In this document: piece after piece, positions 1 to 7,006 of the stretch
Position numbering within the stretch: the stretch's first letter is position 1
Layout of the letters: the number at the start of each line of letters is the position of its first letter
Origin: Armatimonadota bacterium
GTDB lineage: Bacteria > Armatimonadota > SYMT01
Direction of reading: 5' to 3'
NCBI GenBank assembly: GCA_020696885.1
Contig: JAJFMS010000040.1
Location: 1-10,582 of the forward strand
Length of the DNA: 10,582 nt
Position numbers and translations under genes: made by a program
The notes under the pieces: model-generated
What the model was told of the DNA's origin: nothing
Databases searched by the model: none
What the model saw: only the letters and a program-made list of their open reading frames with translations

Positions 1-542
1 GTCGGCAGGCCGCGCTTGAGCTCCTCTGCGTCGGTGAACCCCTGGCGGAGCACCCGTGAGGCGCTGAGCTGGTAGGTTCCGGCCGGCAGCCGGAGCGTGG
101 GGGCCGTGTAGTCGCTGGCGTCGCCCGTCCAGCCCGGCTCCCGCAGGATGACCGCGGGCGACGCCAGCGGAGCCGACATCACCTCCCCCGCGGTCAGGAT
201 GAACGTCTCCGACCCCGCGTAGCCTGCGTCGGAGTCCCGGGTCCGGAAGACGATCCGCTCGGCGAGGCGCTCGGCTCCCCAGACGATCGGCGCGTAGTTG
301 TCCACCTGGATGCTCTTGCCGGTGGTGTTCCGCAGCACGATCTCGGCGCGGAGCGGCTCGCCCTGGCGGTAGATGAGCCGGCCGGAGGGAATCCGGATGC
401 CGGCCTGGAGGCCTTCCCGCACCTCGCCCCAGGCCACGGCGGCCGGCTCCGGCGCCGCTTTCGAGGACCCCACGGCCAGCGCCGAGAGCAGCAGCGCCGC
501 GATGGTGACGGCGGTTTGGGAAAGGACGAGCTTCCGGTTCAT
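1..542 (-). CDS. Secreted protein of unknown function, 3' part outside the window
   Basis: A minus-strand reading frame opens at the ATG at 542-540 and stays open to the left edge (about 180 residues seen). A GGAGG lies 7 nt upstream of the ATG, which supports this start. The N-terminus is a typical signal peptide: MNRK, then a hydrophobic stretch at about residues 10-25, with probable cleavage near residues 28-30 (SKAA-PEP). The mature part begins with WGE..EGLQAGIRI at about residues 38-51. A beta-rich segment follows with GEPLRAEIVLRNTTGK (61-76), and then LRLPAGTYQLSASR (150-163). The GEPL...NTTGK pattern resembles Ig-like or BsuPI-type beta-sandwich domains of secreted proteins in Planctomycetes and Armatimonadota; this is recalled, not searched. 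No catalytic motif is visible in the part present. It is divergent from fucI with 178 bp between the starts. Export is well supported; the function is unknown. Confidence 0.8.
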   Translation of the reverse strand, partial: MNRKLVLSQTAVTIAALLLSALAVGSSKAAPEPAAVAWGEVREGLQAGIRIPSGRLIYRQGEPLRAEIVLRNTTGKSIQVDNYAPIVWGAERLAERIVFRTRDSDAGYAGSETFILTAGEVMSAPLASPAVILREPGWTGDASDYTAPTLRLPAGTYQLSASRVLRQGFTDAEELKRGLP

Positions 543-720
543 CGATCTGCCTCCAGGCCTGGGGTTAGCGCACGGTTTCCCCTTGGATGCGGGATGGATG
601 TTCCGAGTTACAGTTGGGCATGCCGGGTGGGAACGGAGGTGCGTAGGAACTCCCTCGCGCGGCGCCCAACCCTAAGCGGGGTTCGCCGTAGAACCGCCCA
701 AGCCATTTTAGAGGTCATCC

Positions 721-2517
721 ATGAAGGTCAATGAACCGGTGAACCGCCTGCGCGGCTCACTTCCGAAGATCGGGATCCGCCCGACGATCGACGGCCGCTT
801 CGGCGGCGTGCGGGAATCGCTGGAAGGGCAGACAATGGGCATGGCGGAGAACGTCGCCCGGTTGCTGCAGGAGAACGTACGGCACGCGTCCGGCCAGGTG
901 GTCGAGGTCGTCATCGCCGACACCTGCATCGGCAACGTCTCCGAGGCCGCGAAGTGCGCGGAGAAGTTCAAGCGGGAAGGCGTGGGCGTCTCGCTCACCG
1001 TCACGCCGTGCTGGTGCTACGGCTCAGAAACGATGGACATGGACCCCCAGATCCCGAAGGCGGTCTGGGGCTTCAACGGCACCGAGCGGCCGGGCGCGGT
1101 CTACCTGGCGGCGGTGCTCTCCGGGCACACCCAGAAGGGCCTCCCCGCCTTCGGCATCTACGGGCACGAGGTCCAGGACTCGTCCGACACTTCGATCCCC
1201 GAGGACGTGCAGGCGAAGATCCTCCAGTTCGCACGCGCCGGGTTGACCGTTGCCACGATACGCGACTCCTCCTACCTCGCGATGGGCGGCGTCTCGATGG
1301 GCATCGCGGGCTCCATCGTGGATCAGGAGTTCTTCCAGGACTACCTGGGCATGCGCTGCGAGACGATCGACATGACCGAGTTCGTGCGCCGTATGGACCG
1401 GGGTATCTTCGACCCCGAGGAGTTCGATCGGGCCCTGGCGTGGGTGCAGGAGAACTGCCCCGAGGGCCTGGACTGGAACCAGCCGGAGAAGCAGCGCACC
1501 CGCGAGCAGAAGGACGAAGACTGGGCGCGGTGCGTGAAGATGGCGCTCATCGCCCGCGACCTGATGAACGGCAACCCGAAGCTGGCGGAGCTCGGCTTCC
1601 CCGAAGAGGCGGAAGGTCACAACGCGCTGGCCGGCGGCTTCCAGGGCCAGCGGCAGTGGACGGACCACTTCCCGAACGGCGACTTCCTGGAAGCGATCCT
1701 CACCACCTCGTTCGACTGGAACGGCATCCGCCAGCCCTACACGGTGGCTACGGAAAACGACGCGCTGAACGGCGCCTCGATGCTGCTGGCCCACCAGCTC
1801 ACCGGCACGGCGCAGCTCTTCGCGGACGTGCGCACCTACTGGAGTCCGGACGCGGTGCAGCGCGTCACCGGCCACCAGCTCAGCGGCGCCGCGGAGAACG
1901 GGATCCTCCACCTGATCAACTCCGGCCCCGCGGCGCTGGACTGGACCGGCGAGATGGCTCGCGACGGCCAGCCGGTGCTGAAGCCGTGGTGGGAGATCAC
2001 CCCGGAAGAGGCGCAGCAGTGCCTTTCAGCGACGAAGTGGTGCCCCTCGATGGTGGAGTACTTCCCGTGCGGCGGCTGGTCGACCGACTTCCTCACCCGT
2101 GGTGGGATGGAGGTCACCATGTTCCGCCTGAACCTGGTGAAGGGCCTCGGCCCGGTGCTGCAGATCGCCGAGGGGTGGACGGTCGAGCTGCCGGAAGACG
2201 TCCACCGCACGCTGGACGAGCGCACCAACCCCACCTGGCCGACCACCTGGTTCGCGCCGCGGCTTACCGGGGCCTACCCGTACGGCGACGTCTACAGCGT
2301 AATGAACAGCTGGGGCGCCAACCACGCCACCATCTGCTTCGGGCACGTAGGCGGGGACCTGATCACCCTGGCCTCGATGCTCCGCATTCCGGTGGACATG
2401 CACAACGTGCCGGAAGAGCGCGTGTTCCGGCCGAGTAGCTGGTCCCGCTTCGGCGCGCTGGAGCCTCAGGGTGCGGACTATCGCGCCTGCGCCACGTACG
2501 GCCCGCTCTACCGGTAA
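721..2517 (+). CDS. fucI: L-fucose isomerase (also D-arabinose isomerase)
   Basis: This cytoplasmic Mn2+-dependent aldose-ketose isomerase converts L-fucose to L-fuculose, and in many bacteria D-arabinose to D-ribulose. The 598-residue product is full length (E. coli FucI is 591) and matches the E. coli protein closely from LPKIGIRP (residue 14 on) to the final YGPLY. Recognisable blocks are [10 protein letters not shown] (95-104), [15 protein letters not shown] (117-131), [13 protein letters not shown] (189-201), FQGQRQWTD (307-315) and [12 protein letters not shown] (475-486). The metal ligands known from E. coli (Glu337, Asp361, His528) correspond to Glu345 in TENDALNG, Asp369 in FADVRTYW and His535 in WGANH. 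The ATG at 721 has a GAGG 6 nt upstream. The N-terminus is about eight residues longer than in E. coli. No fuculokinase, aldolase, transporter or regulator gene is adjacent, so the rest of the pathway must lie elsewhere. The substrate preference (fucose or arabinose) cannot be decided from sequence. Confidence 0.97.
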   Translation: MKVNEPVNRLRGSLPKIGIRPTIDGRFGGVRESLEGQTMGMAENVARLLQENVRHASGQVVEVVIADTCIGNVSEAAKCAEKFKREGVGVSLTVTPCWCYGSETMDMDPQIPKAVWGFNGTERPGAVYLAAVLSGHTQKGLPAFGIYGHEVQDSSDTSIPEDVQAKILQFARAGLTVATIRDSSYLAMGGVSMGIAGSIVDQEFFQDYLGMRCETIDMTEFVRRMDRGIFDPEEFDRALAWVQENCPEGLDWNQPEKQRTREQKDEDWARCVKMALIARDLMNGNPKLAELGFPEEAEGHNALAGGFQGQRQWTDHFPNGDFLEAILTTSFDWNGIRQPYTVATENDALNGASMLLAHQLTGTAQLFADVRTYWSPDAVQRVTGHQLSGAAENGILHLINSGPAALDWTGEMARDGQPVLKPWWEITPEEAQQCLSATKWCPSMVEYFPCGGWSTDFLTRGGMEVTMFRLNLVKGLGPVLQIAEGWTVELPEDVHRTLDERTNPTWPTTWFAPRLTGAYPYGDVYSVMNSWGANHATICFGHVGGDLITLASMLRIPVDMHNVPEERVFRPSSWSRFGALEPQGADYRACATYGPLYR

Positions 2518-2530
2518 CCGCAGGGAAACC

Positions 2531-2570
2531 GGGAGCGGGTTCTGCTCTTGCGAGAGTAGAACCCGCTCCC
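2531..2570 (+). terminator. Strong hairpin after fucI, probable terminator
   Basis: A hairpin starts 13 nt after the fucI stop. A perfect 13-bp outer stem (2531-2543 with 2558-2570) continues through a G-T pair (2544/2557) and CTCT/AGAG (2545-2548/2553-2556) to a TGCG tetraloop, about 18 pairs in all. Only a weak pyrimidine tract (CGTCTTCCC) follows, with no clean T run. Since fucI and dacB converge here it may act in both directions. The stem is seen directly; the terminator role is inferred. Confidence 0.75.
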
Positions 2571-2580
2571 CGTCTTCCCG

Positions 2581-2745
2581 GTCATTGCGAGCCGCCCGCC
2601 GCCCCACGGGCCCTTCGCCGTGCTCCCAAGGCGGCGTGGCAATCCCGAAGGTTGCGAAGTACCCGGTCATGGATGCTTCGGCACAGGCAGGATCCGTACC
2701 CGTCTGGGATCGCCACAGGCGCAAACTGCGCGCCTTCGCGATGAC
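2581..2745. repeat. Palindromic MITE-like repeat, GTCATTGCGAG type
   Basis: The 235-bp gap between the convergent genes fucI and dacB holds an element with imperfect terminal inverted repeats. GTCATTGCGAG at 2581-2591 pairs with TTCGCGATGAC at 2735-2745 (9 of 11 positions). An internal inverted pair, GTGGCAATCCC at 2636-2646 and GGGATCGCCAC at 2706-2716, matches at 10 of 11. The order of motifs is that of a dispersed palindromic repeat I remember from many unrelated bacterial genomes (GTCATTGCGAG ... GGCAATCC ... GGATTGCC ... CTCGCAATGAC). It holds no gene and ends 7 bp before the dacB stop codon. Family membership rests on memory; the inverted repeats are visible directly. Confidence 0.6.
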
Positions 2746-2752
2746 AGCAACT

Positions 2753-4207
2753 CTACCGGCCGGCAGCGGCCGACATGCCCTCCTCCGCCAGCGCCACCGC
2801 GATCGCGTCCTCTACCGGCTTCGCGCCGGAGGCCACGGAGCCGGGGAAGTTGTTGATCAGCACGCTGAACACCAGCCGCTCGCCGGAGCGTGTGGTCACG
2901 TAGCCCCCGAGCGCGGTGACGTGGCCGAGAGAGCCGGTTTTGGCGGCCACGTTCTTCTCGGCGAGCGTGCCTTTCATGCGGCGGCGTAGGGTACCGTCCA
3001 CACCGGCGAGCGGCAGCGACTTCACGAACACCTCCCGCCACGGCTGCCGGTCCACCCACAGCAGCAGCTCGCTCACGCTGCGGGAGGTAACCAGGTCCAT
3101 CCGCGATAGCCCGCTGCCATCGTTCACGCGGACGCCGCCGGTTTGCACGCCGATCTCCTTGAGCCAGCCTTCCACCACCGTGCTGCCGGTATCGGCGTCG
3201 CCGGACTGCTTGCAGGTGTAGCCGATCTCCTTCAGCAGCAGCTCCGCGATCAGGTTGTCACTCGGCTTATTCAGCAACGGCAGAATCTCCGCTAGCGGCA
3301 CAGAGTGGTGTGCCGCCAGCTCCACCGGCTCCTTGGGCGCCTTCTCCCGCCGGATGTCCCCGACCACCACGATCCCACGCTCTGCCAGCAGCTTCTTGAA
3401 GAGACCGGCCGCGTACAGCTCCGGCTCCTCCATCGTGACTTCCCGGTCCGTCACCGGGTCGCCGCCCGCGGCGATCGTCCCGCTTACAACCACTTCATTT
3501 CGCGCCCGGCGGCGGCTGATGCGCACCGCGGTCCGGCTGCCCGCCGCACCGGTGGTCACCCGGTTTTCCACCGTGACGTAACCCGCCAGCGGCTTCACGT
3601 CGATCTGCGCCGGTGCGCCTTCCCGGCCCGGTGAGACGCTCACGAGCAGGACGTTGCGGTTGACCGTCAGGGCGGTGATCTGGGCGCTGTAGTAGAACGG
3701 CTCGTCGTCCGAGTTCCACGCCACGCCCAGGCGCTCATCGTCGTAGCGGTAGTCGTCCGCTACCAGCCCTCCGGTAACCCGCTTGACCCCCTGGGCCTTC
3801 AGCGCCTCCGCCAGCTTTTCCAGGTGCGGCGTCTCCAGCACCGGGTCGCCGCCGCCCTGCAGGATGAGGTCGCCGGCCACCACGCCATCAGAATTCGGCT
3901 TGGCGGCGGCCAGGACGCGGGTGGTGAAGCGGAAGTCGGGTCCCAACTTCGCCATCGAGGCCGCGGATGTGAACAGCTTCATGTTAGAAGCCGGGTTCAT
4001 CGATAGGTCAACGTTCCGCTCGTAGAGAACCTGACCGCGGGACGGCGACACCACGCGCACGGCCGCCAGGGTATGCGGCCCGAGCCGCTGCAGGGCCGCG
4101 TCGATCCGTGCGGTCAGCGGCGTCTCGGCACTCACTGCGGAGGCCAGGAGCAGTCCCAGCACGCCGAGGGGGATTCCGGCGCGGCGTTGTCGGTTCGTCA
4201 TCCACAT
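2753..4207 (-). CDS. dacB: D-alanyl-D-alanine carboxypeptidase/endopeptidase, PBP4 type (peptidase S13)
   Basis: This exported penicillin-binding protein removes terminal D-Ala from murein stem peptides and/or cuts D-Ala-mDAP cross-links. The chosen start gives 484 residues, near the usual length of the family. The signal peptide is MWMTNRQRR plus a hydrophobic core (about 11-25), with cleavage after AVSA (27). All three active-site motifs are present: SNMK (Ser74 nucleophile, Lys77), SDN (316-318) and KTG (423-425). The family block NDGSGLSR is at 362-369. The long insert between SxxK and SxN is characteristic of S13. The frame is open upstream to 4354, but that would overlap the divergent epimerase gene. 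The ATG at 4207 has GAGG 8 nt upstream and leads straight into the signal peptide; the ATG at 4201 is a less well spaced alternative. It stands divergent to the dipeptide epimerase with a 40-bp gap, which suggests a shared role in peptidoglycan peptide turnover. Confidence 0.95.
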   Translation of the reverse strand: MWMTNRQRRAGIPLGVLGLLLASAVSAETPLTARIDAALQRLGPHTLAAVRVVSPSRGQVLYERNVDLSMNPASNMKLFTSAASMAKLGPDFRFTTRVLAAAKPNSDGVVAGDLILQGGGDPVLETPHLEKLAEALKAQGVKRVTGGLVADDYRYDDERLGVAWNSDDEPFYYSAQITALTVNRNVLLVSVSPGREGAPAQIDVKPLAGYVTVENRVTTGAAGSRTAVRISRRRARNEVVVSGTIAAGGDPVTDREVTMEEPELYAAGLFKKLLAERGIVVVGDIRREKAPKEPVELAAHHSVPLAEILPLLNKPSDNLIAELLLKEIGYTCKQSGDADTGSTVVEGWLKEIGVQTGGVRVNDGSGLSRMDLVTSRSVSELLLWVDRQPWREVFVKSLPLAGVDGTLRRRMKGTLAEKNVAAKTGSLGHVTALGGYVTTRSGERLVFSVLINNFPGSVASGAKPVEDAIAVALAEEGMSAAAGR

Positions 4208-4215
4208 CTTCAGCA

Positions 4216-4219
4216 CCTC
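4216..4219 (-). promoter_or_regulatory. Ribosome binding site that decides the dacB start
   Basis: GAGG on the minus strand lies 8 nt upstream of the ATG at 4207-4205 and 14 nt upstream of the ATG at 4201-4199. The spacing favours 4207. It also argues against the in-frame upstream extension to 4354, which would run into the divergent epimerase gene. Confidence 0.6.
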
Positions 4220-4247
4220 ATCCGGAGCCTCGCGCTCCCCCACGCTC

Positions 4248-5324
4248 ATGCTTGAAATCGTTGAACTCACCGCCGCGCCGCGGAACCTACCCATGAAGAG
4301 CCCGTTCGAGAGCGCGCTGCGCCGCTCGACGGTCGCCGAGAACGTCCTGGTCACCGCGCGCCTCTCCGACGGTACCGTCGGCTACGGCGAAGGCTCGCCC
4401 GCGGACTACGTCACCGGCGAGACACCTGCCGGCGCGCTGGCGGACGTGCTGGCCACCGCTCCGGCCCTCCGTGGGCTGGACGTCCGCCGCACCGCCCGCT
4501 GGAGCGCCGCCCTGGGCGAGGCGCTGCCGCACTCCCCCACCGCGAGCTGCGCGATCGAGATGGCGCTGCTGGACGCGCTCACCCGCACGCTGGGGGTGCC
4601 GCTCTGGATCTTCCTCGGCGGCGGCGTCTCGGAGGTCCGCACCGACCTCACCGTCCCGATCACGGACACCGACACCGCCGGCCGCATCGCCACGGAGGCG
4701 CGGGGGCTGGGCTACCGGTCGCTCAAGATCAAGGTCGGCGGCCCGAACCGGGACGAGGACCTCGCCCGGGTGCGCGCGGTCTCCGCCGGGGCTCCCGGCG
4801 CCGGCATCCGCCTCGACGCCAACCAGGGATTCGACGCACCGGGCGCGCTTGCCTTCCTCCAGGAGTGCGAGCGGCTCGGGATTCCGGTGGAGATCATGGA
4901 GCAGCCGGTGCCCCGGGACGACTGGGACGCGCTGGCCGAGGTGACCCGTCACAGCTTGGTCCCGGTGATCGCAGACGAGGCGGTGGTGGATGCCCGGGCC
5001 GCCCTCCGGGTGGCCGCAACCGGCGCGGCCCATGGGGTGAACATCAAGCTCGCCAAGGCCGGCATCCTCGGCGCGATGCAGATCGTTACCATCGCCCGCA
5101 CGGCGGGGCTGAAGCTGATGCTGGGGTGCATGCTGGAGTCGCTGCTCGGCATCGGCGGCGCGCTCCACGTGGCCTGTGCGGCCGGCGCCTTCGACTACCT
5201 GGACCTGGATGCCCACGCCCTCATCGGCATCACCCCCACCGGCCTCCCGTTCGCGCAAGACGGTGACATCCTCCGCGTCAGTAACACCGTCCCCGGAATC
5301 GGCTGGACCCCCGAGATCGGGTAG
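4248..5324 (+). CDS. Dipeptide epimerase, enolase superfamily (L-Ala-D/L-Glu epimerase-like)
   Basis: This is a cytoplasmic Mg2+-dependent racemase of the muconate-lactonising subgroup. Relatives such as YcjG and YkfB epimerise L-Ala-D-Glu, released from murein, to L-Ala-L-Glu so that it can be degraded. The 358 residues hold an N-terminal capping domain (about 1-125) and a TIM barrel. Visible catalytic features are the Lys-x-Lys pair K160/K162 (LKIKVGG), metal ligands D190 (LDANQGF), E218 (IMEQP) and D243 (IADE), the second-face lysine K267 (NIKLAK), and the D319-L-D321 motif. In this subgroup that last motif holds the substrate's alpha-amino group and is the mark of dipeptide epimerases. 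GCMLES (293-298) also fits. The start fits the family's N-terminus, although no good Shine-Dalgarno is seen within 20 nt. The neighbour dacB supports a murein-peptide role. Other dipeptide specificities exist in this family, so Ala-Glu is the likely substrate, not a proven one. Confidence 0.92.
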   Translation: MLEIVELTAAPRNLPMKSPFESALRRSTVAENVLVTARLSDGTVGYGEGSPADYVTGETPAGALADVLATAPALRGLDVRRTARWSAALGEALPHSPTASCAIEMALLDALTRTLGVPLWIFLGGGVSEVRTDLTVPITDTDTAGRIATEARGLGYRSLKIKVGGPNRDEDLARVRAVSAGAPGAGIRLDANQGFDAPGALAFLQECERLGIPVEIMEQPVPRDDWDALAEVTRHSLVPVIADEAVVDARAALRVAATGAAHGVNIKLAKAGILGAMQIVTIARTAGLKLMLGCMLESLLGIGGALHVACAAGAFDYLDLDAHALIGITPTGLPFAQDGDILRVSNTVPGIGWTPEIG

Positions 5325-5382
5325 GCACCTTCCCGCTCCACCACTCCATCCTCGCGGGCGGCTCCGTCTCCTGTCCGCAAGG

Positions 5383-5426
5383 GCAACAGGCCGCCGGACG
5401 ACAATCGTCATCCGGCGGCCTGTTGC
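5383..5426 (+). terminator. Long hairpin after the epimerase gene, probable (bidirectional) terminator
   Basis: A perfect 16-bp stem (5383-5398 with 5411-5426) encloses a 12-nt loop, 58 nt after the epimerase stop codon. The 3' side continues with TCCT rather than a T run. The pseudopilin gene converges from the right and ends at 5568, so the hairpin could stop transcription from both sides. Confidence 0.7.
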
Positions 5427-5522
5427 TCCTACGTCATCACCCGAAGGCTAACACGGCGTTCAGGAAGACACGGGGAAGCATGTTGATGAGGTGGGTGGCC
5501 GCCGGGCACTTGCTGCTGTCGG

Positions 5523-5554
5523 CACTTTCCCATTTCCGCGTTTCCCCATTTCCC
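5523..5554 (-). repeat. Two imperfect tandem copies of a ~16-bp purine-rich unit
   Basis: Read on the minus strand, GGAAATGGGGAAACGC is followed by GGAAATGGGAAAGTG just downstream of the pseudopilin stop codon. The remainder of 5427-5567 shows no convincing gene. It looks like non-coding spacer with a short degenerate repeat, and no function is visible. Confidence 0.35.
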
Positions 5555-5567
5555 GGCGAACGCGGTG

Positions 5568-6305
5568 CTACGGAAGCCTCGCGTCCCACTCCGAATGGGC
5601 CGTGTTCTTGCGAGCCTTCACGTGGCCATCCAGGAAGAGCACGTTCGCGGTTTCCGAGTGCCGGTAGGCGACCGATCCCTTCTGCATGCTCGTGGCGCCC
5701 ATCGGGCAGTCGGCGCCGGTGGTGGTGTGATCGTGGGAGGCGCCGCCGCAGTCATCCGCGGCAAAGTTCCAGATCTCCGGGGTGCCGGCATCGAGCAGGG
5801 CAATCCGATCCGCCGGCTTCTGTACCACAGCCATGGAGACGCCGGACGCCGAGCTCGTGCCACCCGGCATCGCGAGACCGCCGTCGTTTGCGCCGTAGGA
5901 CATGCGCAGGGTGAAGAGGCCCGGCCCGGTGCCGGCGGGCATCCACGCGCGCTTCCAGGTGGTGGTGTACACGGTACCCTGGCTCGGGCAGACCCAGATC
6001 CCGGCGTTCTTCACGTACGGGTTCATCAGGTCCGGAAACCAGCTGAGCATCGTGTTGGCCGGATAGTCCTGGTAGACGAAGCACGGGGTCAGGAACTCAT
6101 CGTAGTCCTGCCCGTACATCGCCATCGCAGTGCCTACCTGCTTCAGATTGCTGCGACAGCTCGTGGCGCGGGCTGCTTCCCGCGCTTTGGCGAAGACCGG
6201 GAACAGAATGGCCGCAAGAATGGCGATGATGGCGATGACGACGAGTAGCTCGATCAGGGTGAAGCCGCGTGTGCCCGGCTTACCCGTCAGGCTGATTCTT
6301 TTCAT
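5568..6305 (-). CDS. DUF1559-type pseudopilin with prepilin methylation site and H-X9-DG motif
   Basis: The 245-residue protein begins with a short basic leader ([14 protein letters not shown]) cut by a type IV prepilin peptidase between Gly14 and Phe15. [13 protein letters not shown] follows, with the conserved Glu19 at mature position 5. Residues 15-36 form the hydrophobic helix that anchors pseudopilins and packs in the fibre. The stretch at 35-46 and [18 protein letters not shown] (53-70) is, from memory, the Armatimonadota version of this family. Near the C-terminus H216 and D226-G227 are separated by nine residues (H-X9-DG). Five cysteines (50, 75, 106, 186, 200) could form disulfides outside the cell. 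AAGGAG lies 6 nt upstream of the ATG. It follows the small lipoprotein gene on the same strand after 71 bp, probably in one transcript. These genomes often carry many such proteins, so the specific role (secretion, surface fibre, uptake) is unknown. Confidence 0.93.
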   Translation of the reverse strand: MKRISLTGKPGTRGFTLIELLVVIAIIAILAAILFPVFAKAREAARATSCRSNLKQVGTAMAMYGQDYDEFLTPCFVYQDYPANTMLSWFPDLMNPYVKNAGIWVCPSQGTVYTTTWKRAWMPAGTGPGLFTLRMSYGANDGGLAMPGGTSSASGVSMAVVQKPADRIALLDAGTPEIWNFAADDCGGASHDHTTTGADCPMGATSMQKGSVAYRHSETANVLFLDGHVKARKNTAHSEWDARLP

Positions 6306-6376
6306 GGCGTTCTCCTTTACCTGGAAGGAACGATGGTTGGGGAATGAGTGAACCGTAGAAGCTGTGCGGTGGCAAC

Positions 6377-6607
6377 CTACTTCGGCGGCGCTACCGGGAG
6401 GCCGCTTCCGCCGGCCGCGGTGGATGCAGGGTCCTCCTTGTAGACCGGTTTGCCGCCGGCGCCTACCGCCGGTGATCCTCCGGCCTCGCCCTGCACGCGC
6501 TCCGCATCGGACCCTCCGCCGCAGCCGGAGAGGGCCAGGGAGAGCACAAACACGGACAGGATCGCCAGCATGCCCGCTCGACGGCTGTTTGCCGCATTGG
6601 ATGACAT
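6377..6607 (-). CDS. Small lipoprotein, upstream partner of the pseudopilin gene
   Basis: The 76-residue product has a lipoprotein signal: basic SSNAANSRR, a hydrophobic core (about 11-25) and the lipobox LSGC with Cys29 as lipidated residue. The mature part is only 48 residues, rich in Gly, Ala, Pro and Ser (GGGSDAER..., ...GLPVAPPK), and probably disordered. The frame is open upstream to 6829, but the signal peptide begins at the ATG at 6607 and the upstream translation has no pattern. A GAGGAG-like ribosome binding site lies about 11 nt upstream, which is rather far. The gene precedes the pseudopilin on the same strand by 71 bp. From memory, small lipoproteins beside DUF1559 pilins recur in Armatimonadota. 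No function can be assigned. Confidence 0.72.
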   Translation of the reverse strand: MSSNAANSRRAGMLAILSVFVLSLALSGCGGGSDAERVQGEAGGSPAVGAGGKPVYKEDPASTAAGGSGLPVAPPK

Positions 6608-6680
6608 TTTTATCAGTACTCCTCGTTCGATCCGGCTCTGTGGGTGCAGCCGGTTATCCGTTGCTTGATCCGCGATTACT

Positions 6681-6694
6681 CGCCGGATCCGGCG
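6681..6694. promoter_or_regulatory. Perfect 14-bp palindrome CGCCGGATCCGGCG
   Basis: An exact palindrome without a loop lies 74 bp upstream of the lipoprotein start and would be in its 5' untranslated leader. Such a site could bind a dimeric regulator. In GC-rich DNA a 14-bp palindrome can also arise by chance, so the role is open. Confidence 0.3.
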
Positions 6695-6712
6695 ACGACA
6701 GCAACTCAACGT

Positions 6713-6741
6713 TCTATAGGTCGCGGCTGCCACGTCATAAA
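6713..6741 (-). promoter_or_regulatory. Weak candidate sigma-70 promoter for the lipoprotein-pseudopilin pair
   Basis: On the minus strand TTTATG (6741-6736) and TATAGA (6718-6713) are separated by 17 bp. They match the -35 and -10 consensus at 3 and 4 of 6 positions. Transcription would start near 6705, giving a leader of about 100 nt containing the 14-bp palindrome. The spacing is ideal but the matches are poor. Confidence 0.25.
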
Positions 6742-6791
6742 GTACGTCATCAATTCGAGCTAATACTCGCGCGATTTGTACTCTATTCGAC

Positions 6792-6804
6792 CGAAACTGT
6801 TTCG
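6792..6804. promoter_or_regulatory. Operator-like inverted repeat CGAAAC-T-GTTTCG
   Basis: Six-bp arms flank a single central base, about 185 bp upstream of the lipoprotein start. The half-site GAAAC/GTTTC recalls LacI/GalR-family operators, but those more often have an even centre (CG). It is a candidate regulator site only. Confidence 0.25.
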
Positions 6805-7006
6805 CAAATGTTAACGGGTATTTCACCATGCACCGAATAGATCGTGCGTGAATCGGTAGATGTTACGCTGAAGTTTCGTGCTGAATTCCGTTCAATCAAT
6901 CGCCAAAACCGCGCCTTGATGAATGCAGCTCGGGTAGTGCAGTTGAGTAATTGCGTCGTGCCCTGGCAAGGCGGTCGACGGGCTCACCCGGTCCACAACG
7001 GTCACC

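Larger units (their letters stand above)
6608..7003. other. Non-coding leader and promoter zone, AT-richer than its surroundings
   Basis: No reading frame here has a credible start, composition or family pattern, and no tRNA or rRNA signature is seen. The part at about 6700-6950 is visibly richer in A and T than the flanking genes. It contains the candidate promoter and palindromes listed separately and most likely drives the lipoprotein-pseudopilin pair on the minus strand. Confidence 0.5.

Noticed and set aside
680..695. Small hairpin GGTTC/GAACC in the fucI leader, considered as a riboswitch or attenuator
   Set aside because: Five base pairs with no conserved riboswitch features; expected by chance in GC-rich DNA.
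954..2438. Long plus-strand frame inside fucI, and long antisense frames over fucI, the epimerase and the GH1-like genes
   Set aside because: They are Arg/Gly/Pro/Ala-rich shadow frames typical of GC-rich coding DNA, and the real genes in these intervals are clear.
4208..4354. In-frame upstream extension of dacB
   Set aside because: It overlaps the divergent epimerase gene and would put 49 residues before a classic signal peptide. A ribosome binding site supports the ATG at 4207.
6608..6829. In-frame upstream extension of the small lipoprotein
   Set aside because: It would bury the lipoprotein signal peptide inside the protein, and the upstream translation is Arg-rich and without pattern.
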